Origin: Nostoc sp. C052
GTDB taxonomy: Bacteria > Cyanobacteriota > Cyanobacteriia > Cyanobacteriales > Nostocaceae
Reading direction: 5' to 3'
DNA: 64,000 bases
NCBI RefSeq assembly: GCF_013393905.1
Contig: NZ_CP040275.1
Span: 186,001 to 250,000, forward strand
Part shown: piece by piece, positions 15,014 to 24,905 of the stretch
Position numbering within the stretch: the first letter of the stretch is position 1
Layout: every line of letters starts with the position of its first letter
The notes under the pieces: model-generated
Told to the model about the DNA's origin: nothing
The model's input: only the letters and a program-made list of their open reading frames with translations
Database searches by the model: none
Made by a program: the position numbers and the translations under genes

Positions 15014-17544
15014 TAAGGGCTAGTATACTTAGGATTTGAAAGTAAAGTTAATTGTGCAAATCGGAGTGCCTCAGCTTTGGAAAGTCCATTTTTTAATCCT
15101 TTGTAGAACTCTCCCATAAATATAGCAGTAGAGTTGGCATCTACGAGCCATAAAGTGGCTAAGGTACTTCTTGCACCAGCTTCGGCGGCTATACCAGCAA
15201 TACCTAATGCAGAGCGTCTGTCGCCTTTTGCAGTTTGGCAGGCGCTCAAGACAAGTAAATCAATTACAGAACGCTCGTTGTGTTTTCTGAGTAAAAAATT
15301 CAATTCCCGAACATTTATGAGATGATCCCAAGCCATAATGAATGTTTGGTCGGGATCAGAACTGAATTGACCATGAGTAGTAATATGAACTATTGGAAAC
15401 GAATCATCTTTGATTTTTTGTCGGAAATTATTATCAGTGAATTCTTGATTAAGGAGTAATGACACTGTTTTTGTATTTTGTTTAATATTTGCGATCTCTG
15501 CTATTACTTGAGGTAGAGAATTCAAGTTCTTGGGAGCTAACAGGTCTTTAAAGCTGGGGCTTATTTGAGAAATACCAGCAATCAAAGCCTCGATTCGGTC
15601 TGGTTTTAAAGCTTGACTTGGCAAAAAATGAGAACTTACAGATATTGAAATACTGTATGATTCTATCAAATACTTTTTCCCATTATGAAGCAGATCAAGA
15701 GGTAAATTTTGGAAATAACTATCTAAAACAAATACTAAAGTTCCTGACTCTGGTAAATATTTTTTAATTGGGGCAAATAGTTGTTGGTAAAGACTCTGAG
15801 AGTAACTCAAAAAATCAGAGTTTTTAGCCTGATAAAATTGCCCATTTTGAACCAACTTAAGTAAACTATTTACAGGTTCATTAACTAGCTTTAAATCTAT
15901 GGAATGGCGATAGAGATTTCCTTGTGGGGTTTGGACAATTTCTTCTATTCTCCCGCCAGTTCTAATAAGATAAATAATCGGCGGTAACTTCACGGAGTTT
16001 TGTTTTTCATTTCCAGAAAATATCGGAAGTTTGCCGCATTGTAAGAAGTTTTGTAGTTCAGCTAACTTTAGTTGTTCATGAACTTTTATTACTTGTTTTA
16101 AATCGGGATTAACTTGAGATAAAAGTAGATTTATATACTCTTGGTATACAGGTTCAACTTTATCTTTAAAAGCAAATTGGAGATCGGGATTGACTGACAG
16201 AATATTTCCTCGAACTTGTTCTAGGCTACTAATGGCAGCAGCATAAGCCTGTGTTGCTTTATGAAAATCTTGATTTTGCTGATAAAATTTTCCCAACTGT
16301 TGTTGCCATTGGTAAGCAATATCCCAAGCTTGTAGCGCTTGAGCTAATGCCATAGCTTGTTCTAAATATTGTTTTGACTTAAAGGATTGTCCCAAAAGAC
16401 TATAGATATTGCCAATAGTTCCTAAAGCATAGGATTCTGCTCTTTCATTATCCAGTTTTTGAGCTAGTGACAGAGCTTTTTGAGCAGTGGATAGTGCTAT
16501 TTCTAAGGAATTTTTCTTTGAAGTAAATAAAAGTTGATTTATCTGTGTATTTTGAGAAATTTCTCCCAAACTATTAGCTAGATTAAGTTGAGCGTAGATA
16601 GAATCGATTGCTGGCAATCGTTGAAATTGGTCAGGTGTAGCCAATAGTTTTTTGACCAAATCTCGAACAAGTTGCCTTCTTGGCTGAAGATTTATTTCTG
16701 CTTCTGCGGGCCATTTTTCTAGCTCTAACAACAAATTTAGTTGATTTAACTGTGCTGGAAGTGCAGCAATACTCTGTTGCTCTATAGCTAATTTTTGATA
16801 AAGTTTCAATGCAGAGTTAATCTGCGACTGGGCTGTTGCAAAGGCTTTATATTTAGCGATAGGTTCGTCTATAATCTCATACTTGTTTTTAGTCTGACTA
16901 TAAAGGACTCGCTCTGTATTAGCCTGACTTAACAACAGTTCATTGTTAAGATTTGAGCTTTCTAAAGCAAGGCTTTTAGTCATTTTAAAAGCCTTTTGCA
17001 ATACAAGTAATGATGTATCTGGTTTTCCCATCTGCCGTAACAAATCGGCTAGATTTTTGAGTCCAATTACTCTGACTTGTAAAGCTGGTTGCTTTTGTAA
17101 AGCTTGGTTCAATCGCTCCTTATATGCATCCACATTTGCCTGTTGGAATTGGGGATTTTCACAAATCCAATCTTCTATCTCTAAAGCTTTAGTCAAAGTT
17201 TGGCAGGACTCAAGATATGAGCCACTAGTCTTCAGTGCCAAGCTTTGGTTAATCAAGCTACCAATTATACCCTCATGATCATTTAATTTTTGATAAATGC
17301 GGTAAGCTACTGACCATGTGTGTAGGGCTGCTTCAACCTGACCTTGTTCCAATTCTTTAAATCCTTTCTGTGTAAGGATTTCTGCCTTGGAGTGTTCGGA
17401 GTTCGACGTATTTAAGGCAAATAATTCTGCTTTATCCTGACACAGAAGTATCAATAATATGGGGAAAAGCCCAAAAAGTAGGTAATAAAAGGATTTCAGA
17501 ATAGGTGATAGTTGATATAAAAATATAACCCGTTTTCTTGCCAT
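14974..17544 (-). CDS. CHAT-domain (caspase-like) protease with TPRs
   Basis: This 856-residue protein has an N-terminal membrane anchor or signal (about 14-40). TPR-type helical repeats span about 50-480. The C-terminal CHAT domain carries the His/Cys dyad His724 in HITTHGQF and Cys769 in LSACQTA, and the usual LATLWLVDANST and YWGAFVLVG segments. The dyad is intact, so a cysteine-protease activity is expected from the family. The start codon lies inside the tpsB-like gene (49-base overlap), indicating translational coupling to the outer-membrane transporter. It overlaps the convergent exported protein at its 3' end. CHAT genes beside two-partner secretion genes recur in cyanobacteria, but I know of no tested function. 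Confidence 0.9.
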   Translation of the reverse strand: MARKRVIFLYQLSPILKSFYYLLFGLFPILLILLCQDKAELFALNTSNSEHSKAEILTQKGFKELEQGQVEAALHTWSVAYRIYQKLNDHEGIIGSLINQSLALKTSGSYLESCQTLTKALEIEDWICENPQFQQANVDAYKERLNQALQKQPALQVRVIGLKNLADLLRQMGKPDTSLLVLQKAFKMTKSLALESSNLNNELLLSQANTERVLYSQTKNKYEIIDEPIAKYKAFATAQSQINSALKLYQKLAIEQQSIAALPAQLNQLNLLLELEKWPAEAEINLQPRRQLVRDLVKKLLATPDQFQRLPAIDSIYAQLNLANSLGEISQNTQINQLLFTSKKNSLEIALSTAQKALSLAQKLDNERAESYALGTIGNIYSLLGQSFKSKQYLEQAMALAQALQAWDIAYQWQQQLGKFYQQNQDFHKATQAYAAAISSLEQVRGNILSVNPDLQFAFKDKVEPVYQEYINLLLSQVNPDLKQVIKVHEQLKLAELQNFLQCGKLPIFSGNEKQNSVKLPPIIYLIRTGGRIEEIVQTPQGNLYRHSIDLKLVNEPVNSLLKLVQNGQFYQAKNSDFLSYSQSLYQQLFAPIKKYLPESGTLVFVLDSYFQNLPLDLLHNGKKYLIESYSISISVSSHFLPSQALKPDRIEALIAGISQISPSFKDLLAPKNLNSLPQVIAEIANIKQNTKTVSLLLNQEFTDNNFRQKIKDDSFPIVHITTHGQFSSDPDQTFIMAWDHLINVRELNFLLRKHNERSVIDLLVLSACQTAKGDRRSALGIAGIAAEAGARSTLATLWLVDANSTAIFMGEFYKGLKNGLSKAEALRFAQLTLLSNPKYTSPYYWGAFVLVGAWN

Positions 17545-19250
17545 GTGTTTGAATTTGAGTTGTTTGCAATTGATATTAGTGGAATTCCCCAGTCGATCTG
17601 AGCATTAAGATGATCTCCCAAATCGTAACTAATGCCCAGCCCTACCGATGCTAAAGTCCCGTTTGAACCGGAAGTATCGTTAGGTCTGGCAGTGTGATTG
17701 TTCCAAGAAGTCCCTATATCTAAAAAAGGAATAACTTGAAATTCTCCAGTTTTGTCTTTCCAGGTGGAAATATGTATTTCAGCCGATAAGGAAGATCCAT
17801 TATCAGTCAGATAGTTGTCTTTTCGGTAAGCACGTACAGTATCTGCACCACCTAATCCAAATTGCTCTAAGGGAACAAGCGGTCGGTCTGCTAATTGAAT
17901 ATCTGCTCTCAATAGCAAATTTGTACTACTCGACAAACGTCTTGCCCAACTTGCTTGGCCCCGCCATGAAAAAAAGCGACTATCAGGACTAGAATTGTTG
18001 ATTGTGGCATTAAAAGCACCAATGCCTAAACTGAATTGCGAACGAAGAGATAATGCTGACTTTGTATTGCGTTCTATCCACTCCTGAAAAAATCTTATAG
18101 ATGAGATTCGTGTCCGACCTTTTGAATCTGCCCCAGCTTCCAAAGGAAACGGAGTGTTCAGCAAAGATGATTCACTTTCGAGACGGTCAGCAGTTAATCC
18201 TAAAGCAAATTCCTGGGTTGATGTAGCACTGGCTTTTTGTATTAGTGGTTGTCGGAAAGTTACTTTATAGGCACGGATATCAGACAAAATATCTAAGCTA
18301 TTGAAAGGCTGCTCAATAATTTTAGACGAACTATTTGCGTAAGCAAATTCTATAGTCCCGTTCTTTACATTGATAGGAAGAGAGTAACTAGTTGTTATAG
18401 TGTTGCTACCATTAGTATTTCTATACCCTATACTTAGGCTGTCACCAAGACCAAGTAAATTAGCATTGGTAAAGCCCACTCCACGTTCAAAAGTTCCAAC
18501 AGTAGGAGAGCGAGAGTTATCTAAGATAGTCTCGATTTTAAAAGCTTGGTTTGCCTTGACTTTAATATTTAAAACTGATTTATCTATTTGAGAGCCTTTA
18601 CGTAATTCTGCTGTTATCGATTCAATTAGAGGATTTGTTTGTAACAATTGTAAAGCATCAGCTAGGCGATTAATGTTGAGTACTTTACCAGTACTTGGCA
18701 AGCGTTCACGAATGTAATTATCTAATCGTGAGCTACCTGATATATTAATCTTTTCTAACTCCCCTTCTACTACTTGAATTGTTACTATTCCTCCATGTAG
18801 TTGAATTCTTTGGTTTTCATCAACAGGGAAGAAAGCTCCCGATCTAATATAACCATGTTCCACATAAAAATTAGTAACTGCATTCCCAGCTTCAGCTAAC
18901 TTTGAAAAAATAATTTCTCGTCCTACATACGGAGCAACTACAGCCTCTAGTTCTTGAGTAGTGAATACTGTGTTTCCTTTAAATATAAAATGCCCGACTT
19001 TAATAATTACCTGATTCTCAACAGGAATTTCTAGAGGAAGGGAAGGTGGAGAAGTCGGTTTGATTATGGGTTCTTTTTTTTGCAGGAATGGAGGAGTAAT
19101 TTGAGGCGGTTGAGGTGCTGGGAATTGCTCTAGAATCTGTCCTGGTGTCAATATTTGTGCAAATGCTGGGTCAATAGTTAGACTGAAAGCCATTAAAACA
19201 AGAGTTGATTCGCACACACATTGTAAAAAATCAGATTTATTCATGAACAC
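17496..19250 (-). CDS. Two-partner secretion outer-membrane transporter (ShlB/FhaC type)
   Basis: This 584-residue TpsB protein has a signal peptide (about 1-30, ending FAQ) and a proline-rich linker. Two POTRA-like regions follow: about 80-150 (VGHFIFKGNTVF) and about 155-225. A C-terminal 16-strand barrel (about 230-584) ends in a terminal aromatic (NYHLF). The conserved VRGYR loop is present as VRAYRKD near residue 470. It would export the TpsA-like protein encoded upstream, and it overlaps the CHAT gene downstream. The gap of about 370 bases to the tpsA-like gene holds an R2 repeat, so cotranscription is likely but not certain. Confidence 0.9.
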   Translation of the reverse strand: MFMNKSDFLQCVCESTLVLMAFSLTIDPAFAQILTPGQILEQFPAPQPPQITPPFLQKKEPIIKPTSPPSLPLEIPVENQVIIKVGHFIFKGNTVFTTQELEAVVAPYVGREIIFSKLAEAGNAVTNFYVEHGYIRSGAFFPVDENQRIQLHGGIVTIQVVEGELEKINISGSSRLDNYIRERLPSTGKVLNINRLADALQLLQTNPLIESITAELRKGSQIDKSVLNIKVKANQAFKIETILDNSRSPTVGTFERGVGFTNANLLGLGDSLSIGYRNTNGSNTITTSYSLPINVKNGTIEFAYANSSSKIIEQPFNSLDILSDIRAYKVTFRQPLIQKASATSTQEFALGLTADRLESESSLLNTPFPLEAGADSKGRTRISSIRFFQEWIERNTKSALSLRSQFSLGIGAFNATINNSSPDSRFFSWRGQASWARRLSSSTNLLLRADIQLADRPLVPLEQFGLGGADTVRAYRKDNYLTDNGSSLSAEIHISTWKDKTGEFQVIPFLDIGTSWNNHTARPNDTSGSNGTLASVGLGISYDLGDHLNAQIDWGIPLISIANNSNSNTWQENGLYFYINYHLF

Positions 19251-19619
19251 AATTTACATTTGAGAAACAAACTTTCAAGTTTTTTCTACATAGGAAAATT
19301 ATATAATTAAAAACGAAAATCTTAGCTGTTTAATAAAAATAATTCACTCATACCAATTCCGAATTAAATTGCAGTCAACCTGGTGAATAAATAAAGGTTA
19401 AAGCATTACAAAATTAAAGTTTTTGTGGTGCTTCTATGTCGCGGGCTTGAATCACCTACTGATTGATTACATTAGACTTCTTGCAGAAGTGGGGCTAAGG
19501 GGGAAAGGAATGGAATTTTCCCAAACCCAGTACCCTTTAACATGCACCCCGACATCTTGCAAAAGGAACTTTTGTAAGATGTCTATTTTGACGAATGTAT
19601 TTTTCTTCAGTCTGAGCTT
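19251..19619. other. Gap between tpsA-like and tpsB-like genes
   Basis: The gap contains one R2 element (19474-19584) and AT-rich DNA. A 72-codon plus-strand frame here is largely repeat-encoded and is not called. Confidence 0.55.
19474..19584. repeat. MITE-like element, family R2 (copy A)
   Basis: The left end AGACTTCTTGCAGAAGTGGG and right end gtaagatgtct are imperfect inverted repeats (AGACWTCTTGCA). The core holds ggggaaagg and ccctttaacatgcacccc. A composite copy lies at 30927-31234 and a left-end piece at 28325-28363. Confidence 0.75.
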
Positions 19620-22103
19620 TTATTTATCCGTTTCCTCTTGAGAATGCTGATGAGCTTCTTCTTGAGATTGCTGATTTGGAAGGCACGGAGCTTGCGATAA
19701 CGAGCCGTAGGGAGTTGTCTCTGATGGTGTAGCTATAAAACTTACTGTCCCATCACCATTATTTTTCAATCCTTGTGCTGCTATAAGCTTTTGCGTTGGT
19801 TCGCTTACAGTCGCTTCTTCTGATTCTTTATTCTCCAGAGAAGCAGAGTTATTGTTCCACCCAAAACTGTTGTCGATGGTGTCGTTAGGATTTTGCGGAA
19901 TCCCTCCGCTCCCAGCATTCACTAATGTAGCAGTTGTTGATTCTTGAGACTGTGCGCCGCAGTTTTGAGTAACTTGAGGAGTATTGATTTCCAATGAAGG
20001 TAGAGAAGTTTTTATGAAATCGATTTGTGGAGTATTGATTTCAACTGTGCCGTTGATTCCTTTTTGGGAACTTGCTGTCACCATGCTGTCAGGATAAAGG
20101 AAAAATCCTTTAGTACTTATTCTGATACTTCCGCCCCGTCCTTCATAAGCATTTGCTGTGATGTCACTGTTTTCTAATGCAACTACTGTATCCGCGTTAA
20201 TAGTGATATTGCCACCATTTCCGTTATTGCCTGCGGTTGAGGTGATATTGCTATTATGACGTAATCGTAAATCATGTACATTTAAAACAATATCACCGCC
20301 TTCGCCAGAAGAAGTTGAGGCTGCGATAGAACCCTTACTGTCCAAGGAAATAGAATCAGCTTTGATTTGGAGTGTTCCACCATCGCCTGTCCCCAGATTC
20401 CTAACACTAACTAAACCACCTTTTACATCTAAGCGCTTAGTGTCGATTGTTAACTCTCCTGGAGTTCCGGTGACTACAGAAGGGGAGCCGAGTCCTCGTT
20501 GCGTGGGTAAACCTGCTACAGTAACAGCTGAACTGATAGTACCACTTACTTCTATATCATCAGCATGGATGGTGAGCCTTCCAGCAGAACCTGAGCCTGT
20601 GCTAGAAGTATTAACCGTTGCCTTTTCACCTACTATTAACCGTACTGTATCTATTGTTAAACTGCCAGAATTTCCAGTATTAAAAGTTCCAGCAGATAAA
20701 TAACTAGGAACATAATTTACGAAATCCTGTCCTGATTTAATCAATTCTGAAGAATTCAGTAATTCTATAGAATTAGCCTTCAAAAATATATTTCCACCAG
20801 CACCTGTTCCACGGGTTAAAGATGTTATTAACCCCCCATCTTGAGCGATTAATTTTCCTGTTGTAAAAGTAATATCTCCGGCGTTACCAGAAGCTATTGT
20901 ACCAGTGACAATACTGCTAGTAAAAAAAGGGCTGAAATCGGAAAACCCAAGCAATTGTGAAGAATTAGAGGCATTTACAGTCAGATTTCCTCCCCTACCA
21001 GTGCTGTAACTTCTTGTACCTAAATTGCCTCCTCCCTGAAGAACTAAATCCTTTGTAAAAATGTCTATGTTTCCTCCGGTTCCAGAACCTAAAGATTCAG
21101 TCCGTAAAATGCTATAGAATCTTCCATCTGTTGGGGAAATCCCACTAATTTTCAACAATTCAGAGGCTTGGACACTAATTTTTCCTGAAGGAGAGTTCCG
21201 GTTTTGAATCAAAATTGCTGACCCAGTATCTAAAGATACTGTTTTCCCTTCTATACTAATAGTCCCACCATTATCTCCACTGGCATCTACTAACGTCTGT
21301 TCAGATAAATGAATATCCTTAAAAGAAGATATTCCTTGATAGCTCAAACTCCATTTTTGGCCAACTAGATTGAGAGTGACTGTGCCAGAGTTAACACTAC
21401 CCAATTCAATTTGTCCTTGTTCGGCAGTCAGATTCGCACCTTGTAAGGTGATATCTCCTCCTACTAAAGTTAGGCTTTTACCTGACTCTACCGATAGACC
21501 AGTTAGGCTACTGTTCTTAATAATTGGTGAACTTCCTGCACTTGGAGAGGTTAAACCTTGACCTCTACCGTTGACTTGAATTGCACCTGGATTATTCCCG
21601 AATCTTAATCCAATCGGAACATTAATTGCTAGTAGTGGTGGAGCTTGTGGATTAGTAGCGCTAAATTCAGAACCATTAGGGAACATGAAAGCATTAGCTG
21701 TAGTAGCCAAAAATGAACCGCCAATATTTAGACGTGCATTTTGTCCAAAGCTAATACCATTCGGATTGGAGAAAAATAGATTCGCTGTACCATTGGCACT
21801 GATTATGCCATCAATGTTGGAAGCTGAAGTACCTGTGACACGGACAATAATGTTGCCAATATCTAATGCACTGTTGAAGGCTGCTATGTCACCTTTGGAG
21901 AGTGAAAAATCTTGAAAACTATGAAAAAGATTCTTCCCTACTTGAGTGCCGCCCTCAATAGTTATTTTATTTCCTTCTACTTTTATGTTTGTGTTATTAG
22001 GAAGAGTTAGATCGTGCTTCACTTGTGCCTCCGAGGGGAAAATCGTTAACATGGAAAAAAATACCACTTCCACAAAGGTATTTAAGATATATTTTTGTGT
22101 CAC
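19620..22103 (-). CDS. Two-partner secretion exoprotein, filamentous-haemagglutinin type (TpsA)
   Basis: The GTG at 22103 is chosen because AAAGGG precedes it by nine bases; a GTG at 22127 would add eight residues. The product of about 827 residues has a signal peptide ending near PSEAQ. The conserved TPS secretion domain follows (about 30-280, with HSFQDFSLSKGD, NPNGISFGQNA, LNIGGSFLATTAN). A long beta-helix of G/N/T/S-rich repeats makes up about 280-700. The C-terminal about 130 residues are less repetitive and acidic and contain single cysteines (CGAQ, APCLPNQ). No toxin domain was recognised. It is small for an FHA protein; similar short cyanobacterial TpsA proteins exist. The partner transporter is encoded next downstream. 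Confidence 0.88.
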   Translation of the reverse strand: MTQKYILNTFVEVVFFSMLTIFPSEAQVKHDLTLPNNTNIKVEGNKITIEGGTQVGKNLFHSFQDFSLSKGDIAAFNSALDIGNIIVRVTGTSASNIDGIISANGTANLFFSNPNGISFGQNARLNIGGSFLATTANAFMFPNGSEFSATNPQAPPLLAINVPIGLRFGNNPGAIQVNGRGQGLTSPSAGSSPIIKNSSLTGLSVESGKSLTLVGGDITLQGANLTAEQGQIELGSVNSGTVTLNLVGQKWSLSYQGISSFKDIHLSEQTLVDASGDNGGTISIEGKTVSLDTGSAILIQNRNSPSGKISVQASELLKISGISPTDGRFYSILRTESLGSGTGGNIDIFTKDLVLQGGGNLGTRSYSTGRGGNLTVNASNSSQLLGFSDFSPFFTSSIVTGTIASGNAGDITFTTGKLIAQDGGLITSLTRGTGAGGNIFLKANSIELLNSSELIKSGQDFVNYVPSYLSAGTFNTGNSGSLTIDTVRLIVGEKATVNTSSTGSGSAGRLTIHADDIEVSGTISSAVTVAGLPTQRGLGSPSVVTGTPGELTIDTKRLDVKGGLVSVRNLGTGDGGTLQIKADSISLDSKGSIAASTSSGEGGDIVLNVHDLRLRHNSNITSTAGNNGNGGNITINADTVVALENSDITANAYEGRGGSIRISTKGFFLYPDSMVTASSQKGINGTVEINTPQIDFIKTSLPSLEINTPQVTQNCGAQSQESTTATLVNAGSGGIPQNPNDTIDNSFGWNNNSASLENKESEEATVSEPTQKLIAAQGLKNNGDGTVSFIATPSETTPYGSLSQAPCLPNQQSQEEAHQHSQEETDK

Positions 22104-22380
22104 AATTATTAGCCCTTTAAGTTCCACGCAGTCTTTGAGTACCCCAAAAGTAAGGTGGATAAACTTCCGATGGGGAAGGGAATTATTCTGTTAAGTAAGT
22201 AAAAAAATTCTCAATCCGAGCGAAAAAGAGTTCCCACTTTGGGTTGTTGTAGCGATCGCCTTATGAGCAGCGCAAGCCTAAACCAACAAACGTTAGGTGT
22301 TAGTGGGGCAGTCGAAGTCCGTTGGATATCTCTAGGGATAGCCTGCCAGATTGTCTGAGTTCGTGCTGGAACCTGTGCTT

Positions 22381-22812
22381 TTAATGGTTTGAAAACCATG
22401 CCGTTAAGCAATACAAATAGTCCTTTGCCGCATTGCACAAATCTGGGTGGGGATTGATACCTCTCTTATCGCACTCCACCTTGATACTGTCGTTGATTAT
22501 CTTGTAGGCTTCTTTACCAAAGAGCAACTTCTGTTCGTGACAGTGAGGACACCACCAAGTGACGTATTCTTTTGCGCCGATGTTGACCAGATGCTGTGCT
22601 AGGGCTAGTTCTGCCTCCCCAGAAGTGGTGGTGATTGACCAGCCGACTCCAGGCTGAGGACGTTCTTTGGGCAGGAAGAAAATAATTGATGGGGACTTTT
22701 GGTTGTCTGTTTGTTGAGCAATATCTGTCAGTAGTGCAGAGCCAGAACTCGTACCAACACAGATAATGGAGAGCGTTAACAGTGCAAGTAAAAAAGGGTG
22801 TTTGATAGCCAT
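22381..22812 (-). CDS. Thioredoxin-like protein resembling the VKOR C-terminal domain; 3' end frameshifted
   Basis: From the ATG complementary to 22810-22812 the protein has an export signal or anchor (about 5-24). A thioredoxin-like part follows, with the redox motif CPHC in EYVTWWCPHCHEQK and a second cysteine pair in VECDKRGINPHPDLC. This is the pattern of the thioredoxin domain fused to cyanobacterial vitamin K epoxide reductases; the VKOR membrane domain is absent. After LCNAAK the expected kGYPTWxxNG segment is lost. A +1 shift would give KGLFVLLNGMVFKP, suggesting a frameshift near 22410 with the old C-terminus running to about 22330. The IS5 element ends seven bases upstream of the ATG, so its native promoter is probably displaced. 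Confidence 0.65.
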   Translation of the reverse strand: MAIKHPFLLALLTLSIICVGTSSGSALLTDIAQQTDNQKSPSIIFFLPKERPQPGVGWSITTTSGEAELALAQHLVNIGAKEYVTWWCPHCHEQKLLFGKEAYKIINDSIKVECDKRGINPHPDLCNAAKDYLYCLTAWFSNH

Positions 22813-22818
22813 ATTAAA

Positions 22819-23969
22819 TAGACTTATCCGCAAAACGTAAATGCTTACTGTGAATGGGTTTGAGCAATTCAGATTGAATAGGCGATCGCTATCTTACTCT
22901 ACGAGAAAATAGGTGTTTGGCGGCATTCTGAGACAAAAAATTAAAATTAGAGTAAAAAGTACAAAACGATGAAATCAATTTCAGGATAAAAAATTAAGTA
23001 TTAATGGTTAAGGATACTAAGCGATTAAGTCTTAACCTAATCAGCCCACAAACTGCCAGAATTACCTGACTATATCGATGACGAGCGAGACGGAATTTTT
23101 CCGAGGCTACTCGAAATATTTTTACCCGACATATCATGTGTTCAACGGCAATTCTGCGAGACGAAAGTTGTTTATTCTCTTGTTTTTGGAATTCCGAAAT
23201 TTCTGTATTCTTTCGTTTCTTATGAGGTGTGGTAATGGCATCATCTCCAATATAGGCCTTATCACCTATAAACCTTTGTGAGTCAGCAAATTTATTCCGA
23301 GTATCTCGAAATAAATTAATATCACTTGTTTTTCCCAGCATTCCCACACAGATATCTACAATATCTTCACCACCTGGTAAGACAATAAACTGGTTTTTTA
23401 GAGTATGCATTTTTTTCTTACCAGAGTAATATCTTTTTTGTTCTTGATAGTCTACAGGTCTCGCTGTAGCCTGTTCTGCACTATCAACAATTAATTCATA
23501 CTCGGACAGCATTTGCTGCAATTCTTGATATTTTTGACTATCTACTGACGCTTCTTCTATTTGAGATGCTGGTAAAATTTCTCTCAAAATATCTACCCAA
23601 TAGTTAAAAGCATCATTCGCTTTTGTTTTGGAAATATCAAAGAGTAACCCTAAAATTTCAAAAATTGGTTTTTGTCTGAGGTAAACTAGACACAAGCATA
23701 TTCCTTCTTTCGGTGACATCTCTGGTTTGCGTCCGCCTCCCTTGGCAATAATCCGAACTTTATTTTTTTCAATTTCTGCTTGTTTCTCTCTATGCCTTTT
23801 TTCCGCTAAGGATACCAATGCTAAAAACTGGTCATAATTAATCCCTATTAATCGTTTTGCTTCGTGGGGATGTGATTCAATTCTTGCTAAAGGGTTTGTC
23901 ATATTATCTGCATATAATTTTTACTCCGTTTTTTATTATCCCACTTTGTTTATATTAAGGATAAGTCTA
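22819..23969. mobile_element. IS5-family insertion sequence (about 1.15 kb)
   Basis: Matching ends TAGACTTATCC (22819-22829) and GGATAAGTCTA (23959-23969) enclose a single intact transposase. The outer TA on each side may be the target duplication. The left end lies seven bases before the start of the thioredoxin-like gene. Confidence 0.75.
22994..23902 (-). CDS. IS5-family transposase (DDE_4 type)
   Basis: This 302-residue transposase has an N-terminal helix-turn-helix region (about 40-110, SPKEGICLCLVYLRQKP). A DDE core follows, with Asp in LIVDSAEQ, Asp in FIGDKAYIGDD and Glu in IAVEHMICRVK. All three acidic residues are present and the frame is unbroken, so the element could be active. 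The gene lies within matching terminal inverted repeats. The closest group (IS427 or ISL2-like) cannot be decided by eye. Confidence 0.85.
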   Translation of the reverse strand: MTNPLARIESHPHEAKRLIGINYDQFLALVSLAEKRHREKQAEIEKNKVRIIAKGGGRKPEMSPKEGICLCLVYLRQKPIFEILGLLFDISKTKANDAFNYWVDILREILPASQIEEASVDSQKYQELQQMLSEYELIVDSAEQATARPVDYQEQKRYYSGKKKMHTLKNQFIVLPGGEDIVDICVGMLGKTSDINLFRDTRNKFADSQRFIGDKAYIGDDAITTPHKKRKNTEISEFQKQENKQLSSRRIAVEHMICRVKIFRVASEKFRLARHRYSQVILAVCGLIRLRLNRLVSLTINT

Positions 23970-24061
23970 ATATATACTTTGATTGAATAGTTGTCGAAGC
24001 TAACAGTTAGAAGCTTTAAGATTGTAGTATTTTGGATAACTGATAACACGAAGTCAAGATA

Positions 24062-24781
24062 TTATTCTTCATCATCTTCATAATCGAAATCATCATCACC
24101 ATGTTCTTCATACCACTTTCTTTCTTCCTCCAAAGCGATTTCTCTTGAGATCCTTTTTCTTTCTAGGGCTTCCCTTTCTAACTTTTCTATTTCTTGCCTT
24201 TCTATTTCTTGCTTTGCTCTTTCTATTCTTTCTCTATCTCTGGTTTCTCTTTCTACCCTGTCTCTTTCAAGCTGAATTAATCGCTGCTCCATTCGTTCAC
24301 AATAGAAATCCAAAGCCTTACCTGTGGCTGTTCCGGTAATCGCACCACCAGCTAAAAAGACGAGGACAGTTTTCCAGCCGCCAAAGGGATTACCGCTCCA
24401 CTCCAAACTACCCTCATTGAGCCAGACCAGTAAAAAATAGACAAGAATTCCAACAACTGTATTGATCAGTGCAAAGACTCTGGGTGTCATCTCGGATTGA
24501 CGGAGTATCAGCCACTGCGCCAGACTAAGAATCACACTAAAGATTAGAGCAGCGAGCGCACAAAGAATAACATTACCTGGAAAAGTGAACGGATCTACTG
24601 CAAATTTGATGATTAGCGTGATAGTAATCGGGGCAGAGAGCAAAAAGCCGAGAAGTAAGCTAGCACTAATTGCAAGAAACCAGTAGCGACCGAGATAACC
24701 CAGGCGAAATTCTAACAACGACTCTTGTACTCCAAACAAAGTCATCCAAAATGCAATACCCGCCGTTAAATAATCAAGCAT
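24062..24781 (-). CDS. Four-helix membrane protein with charged coiled-coil tail
   Basis: This is a 239-residue protein. The first about 155 residues hold four or five hydrophobic segments (about 33-56, 68-92, 103-120, 135-150). The remainder is a strongly charged helix of R/E repeats (ERDRVERETRDRERIERAKQ), probably a cytoplasmic coiled coil, ending in an acidic tail DDDFDYEDDEE. I do not recognise a family. The tail would suit a scaffold or a partner-binding role. It stands alone between the IS5 element and the plasmid-maintenance gene. Confidence 0.7.
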   Translation of the reverse strand: MLDYLTAGIAFWMTLFGVQESLLEFRLGYLGRYWFLAISASLLLGFLLSAPITITLIIKFAVDPFTFPGNVILCALAALIFSVILSLAQWLILRQSEMTPRVFALINTVVGILVYFLLVWLNEGSLEWSGNPFGGWKTVLVFLAGGAITGTATGKALDFYCERMEQRLIQLERDRVERETRDRERIERAKQEIERQEIEKLEREALERKRISREIALEEERKWYEEHGDDDFDYEDDEE

Positions 24782-24844
24782 TAGCCGTTGTTTTACCCAT
24801 GTGCTGAAGAGGGTATTTTCTAGAATAAGCTGAAATTGAATTCA

Positions 24845-24905
24845 TCTGGCACAAGTCAGAAATCAGAATTGAATTCAGGCTCCTGACAACTGAAGTATTT
24901 CTTGT
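24845..24905. repeat. Fragment of the gaattcaggagtcagg repeat family
   Basis: aatcagaattgaattcaggctcctgac matches the end of the R3 elements at 35616 and 39910 in degenerate form. A 69-codon minus-strand frame over it is not called. Confidence 0.5.

Noticed and set aside
20362..20703. 113-codon plus-strand frame inside tpsA
   Set aside because: Shadow of the repetitive TpsA coding sequence.
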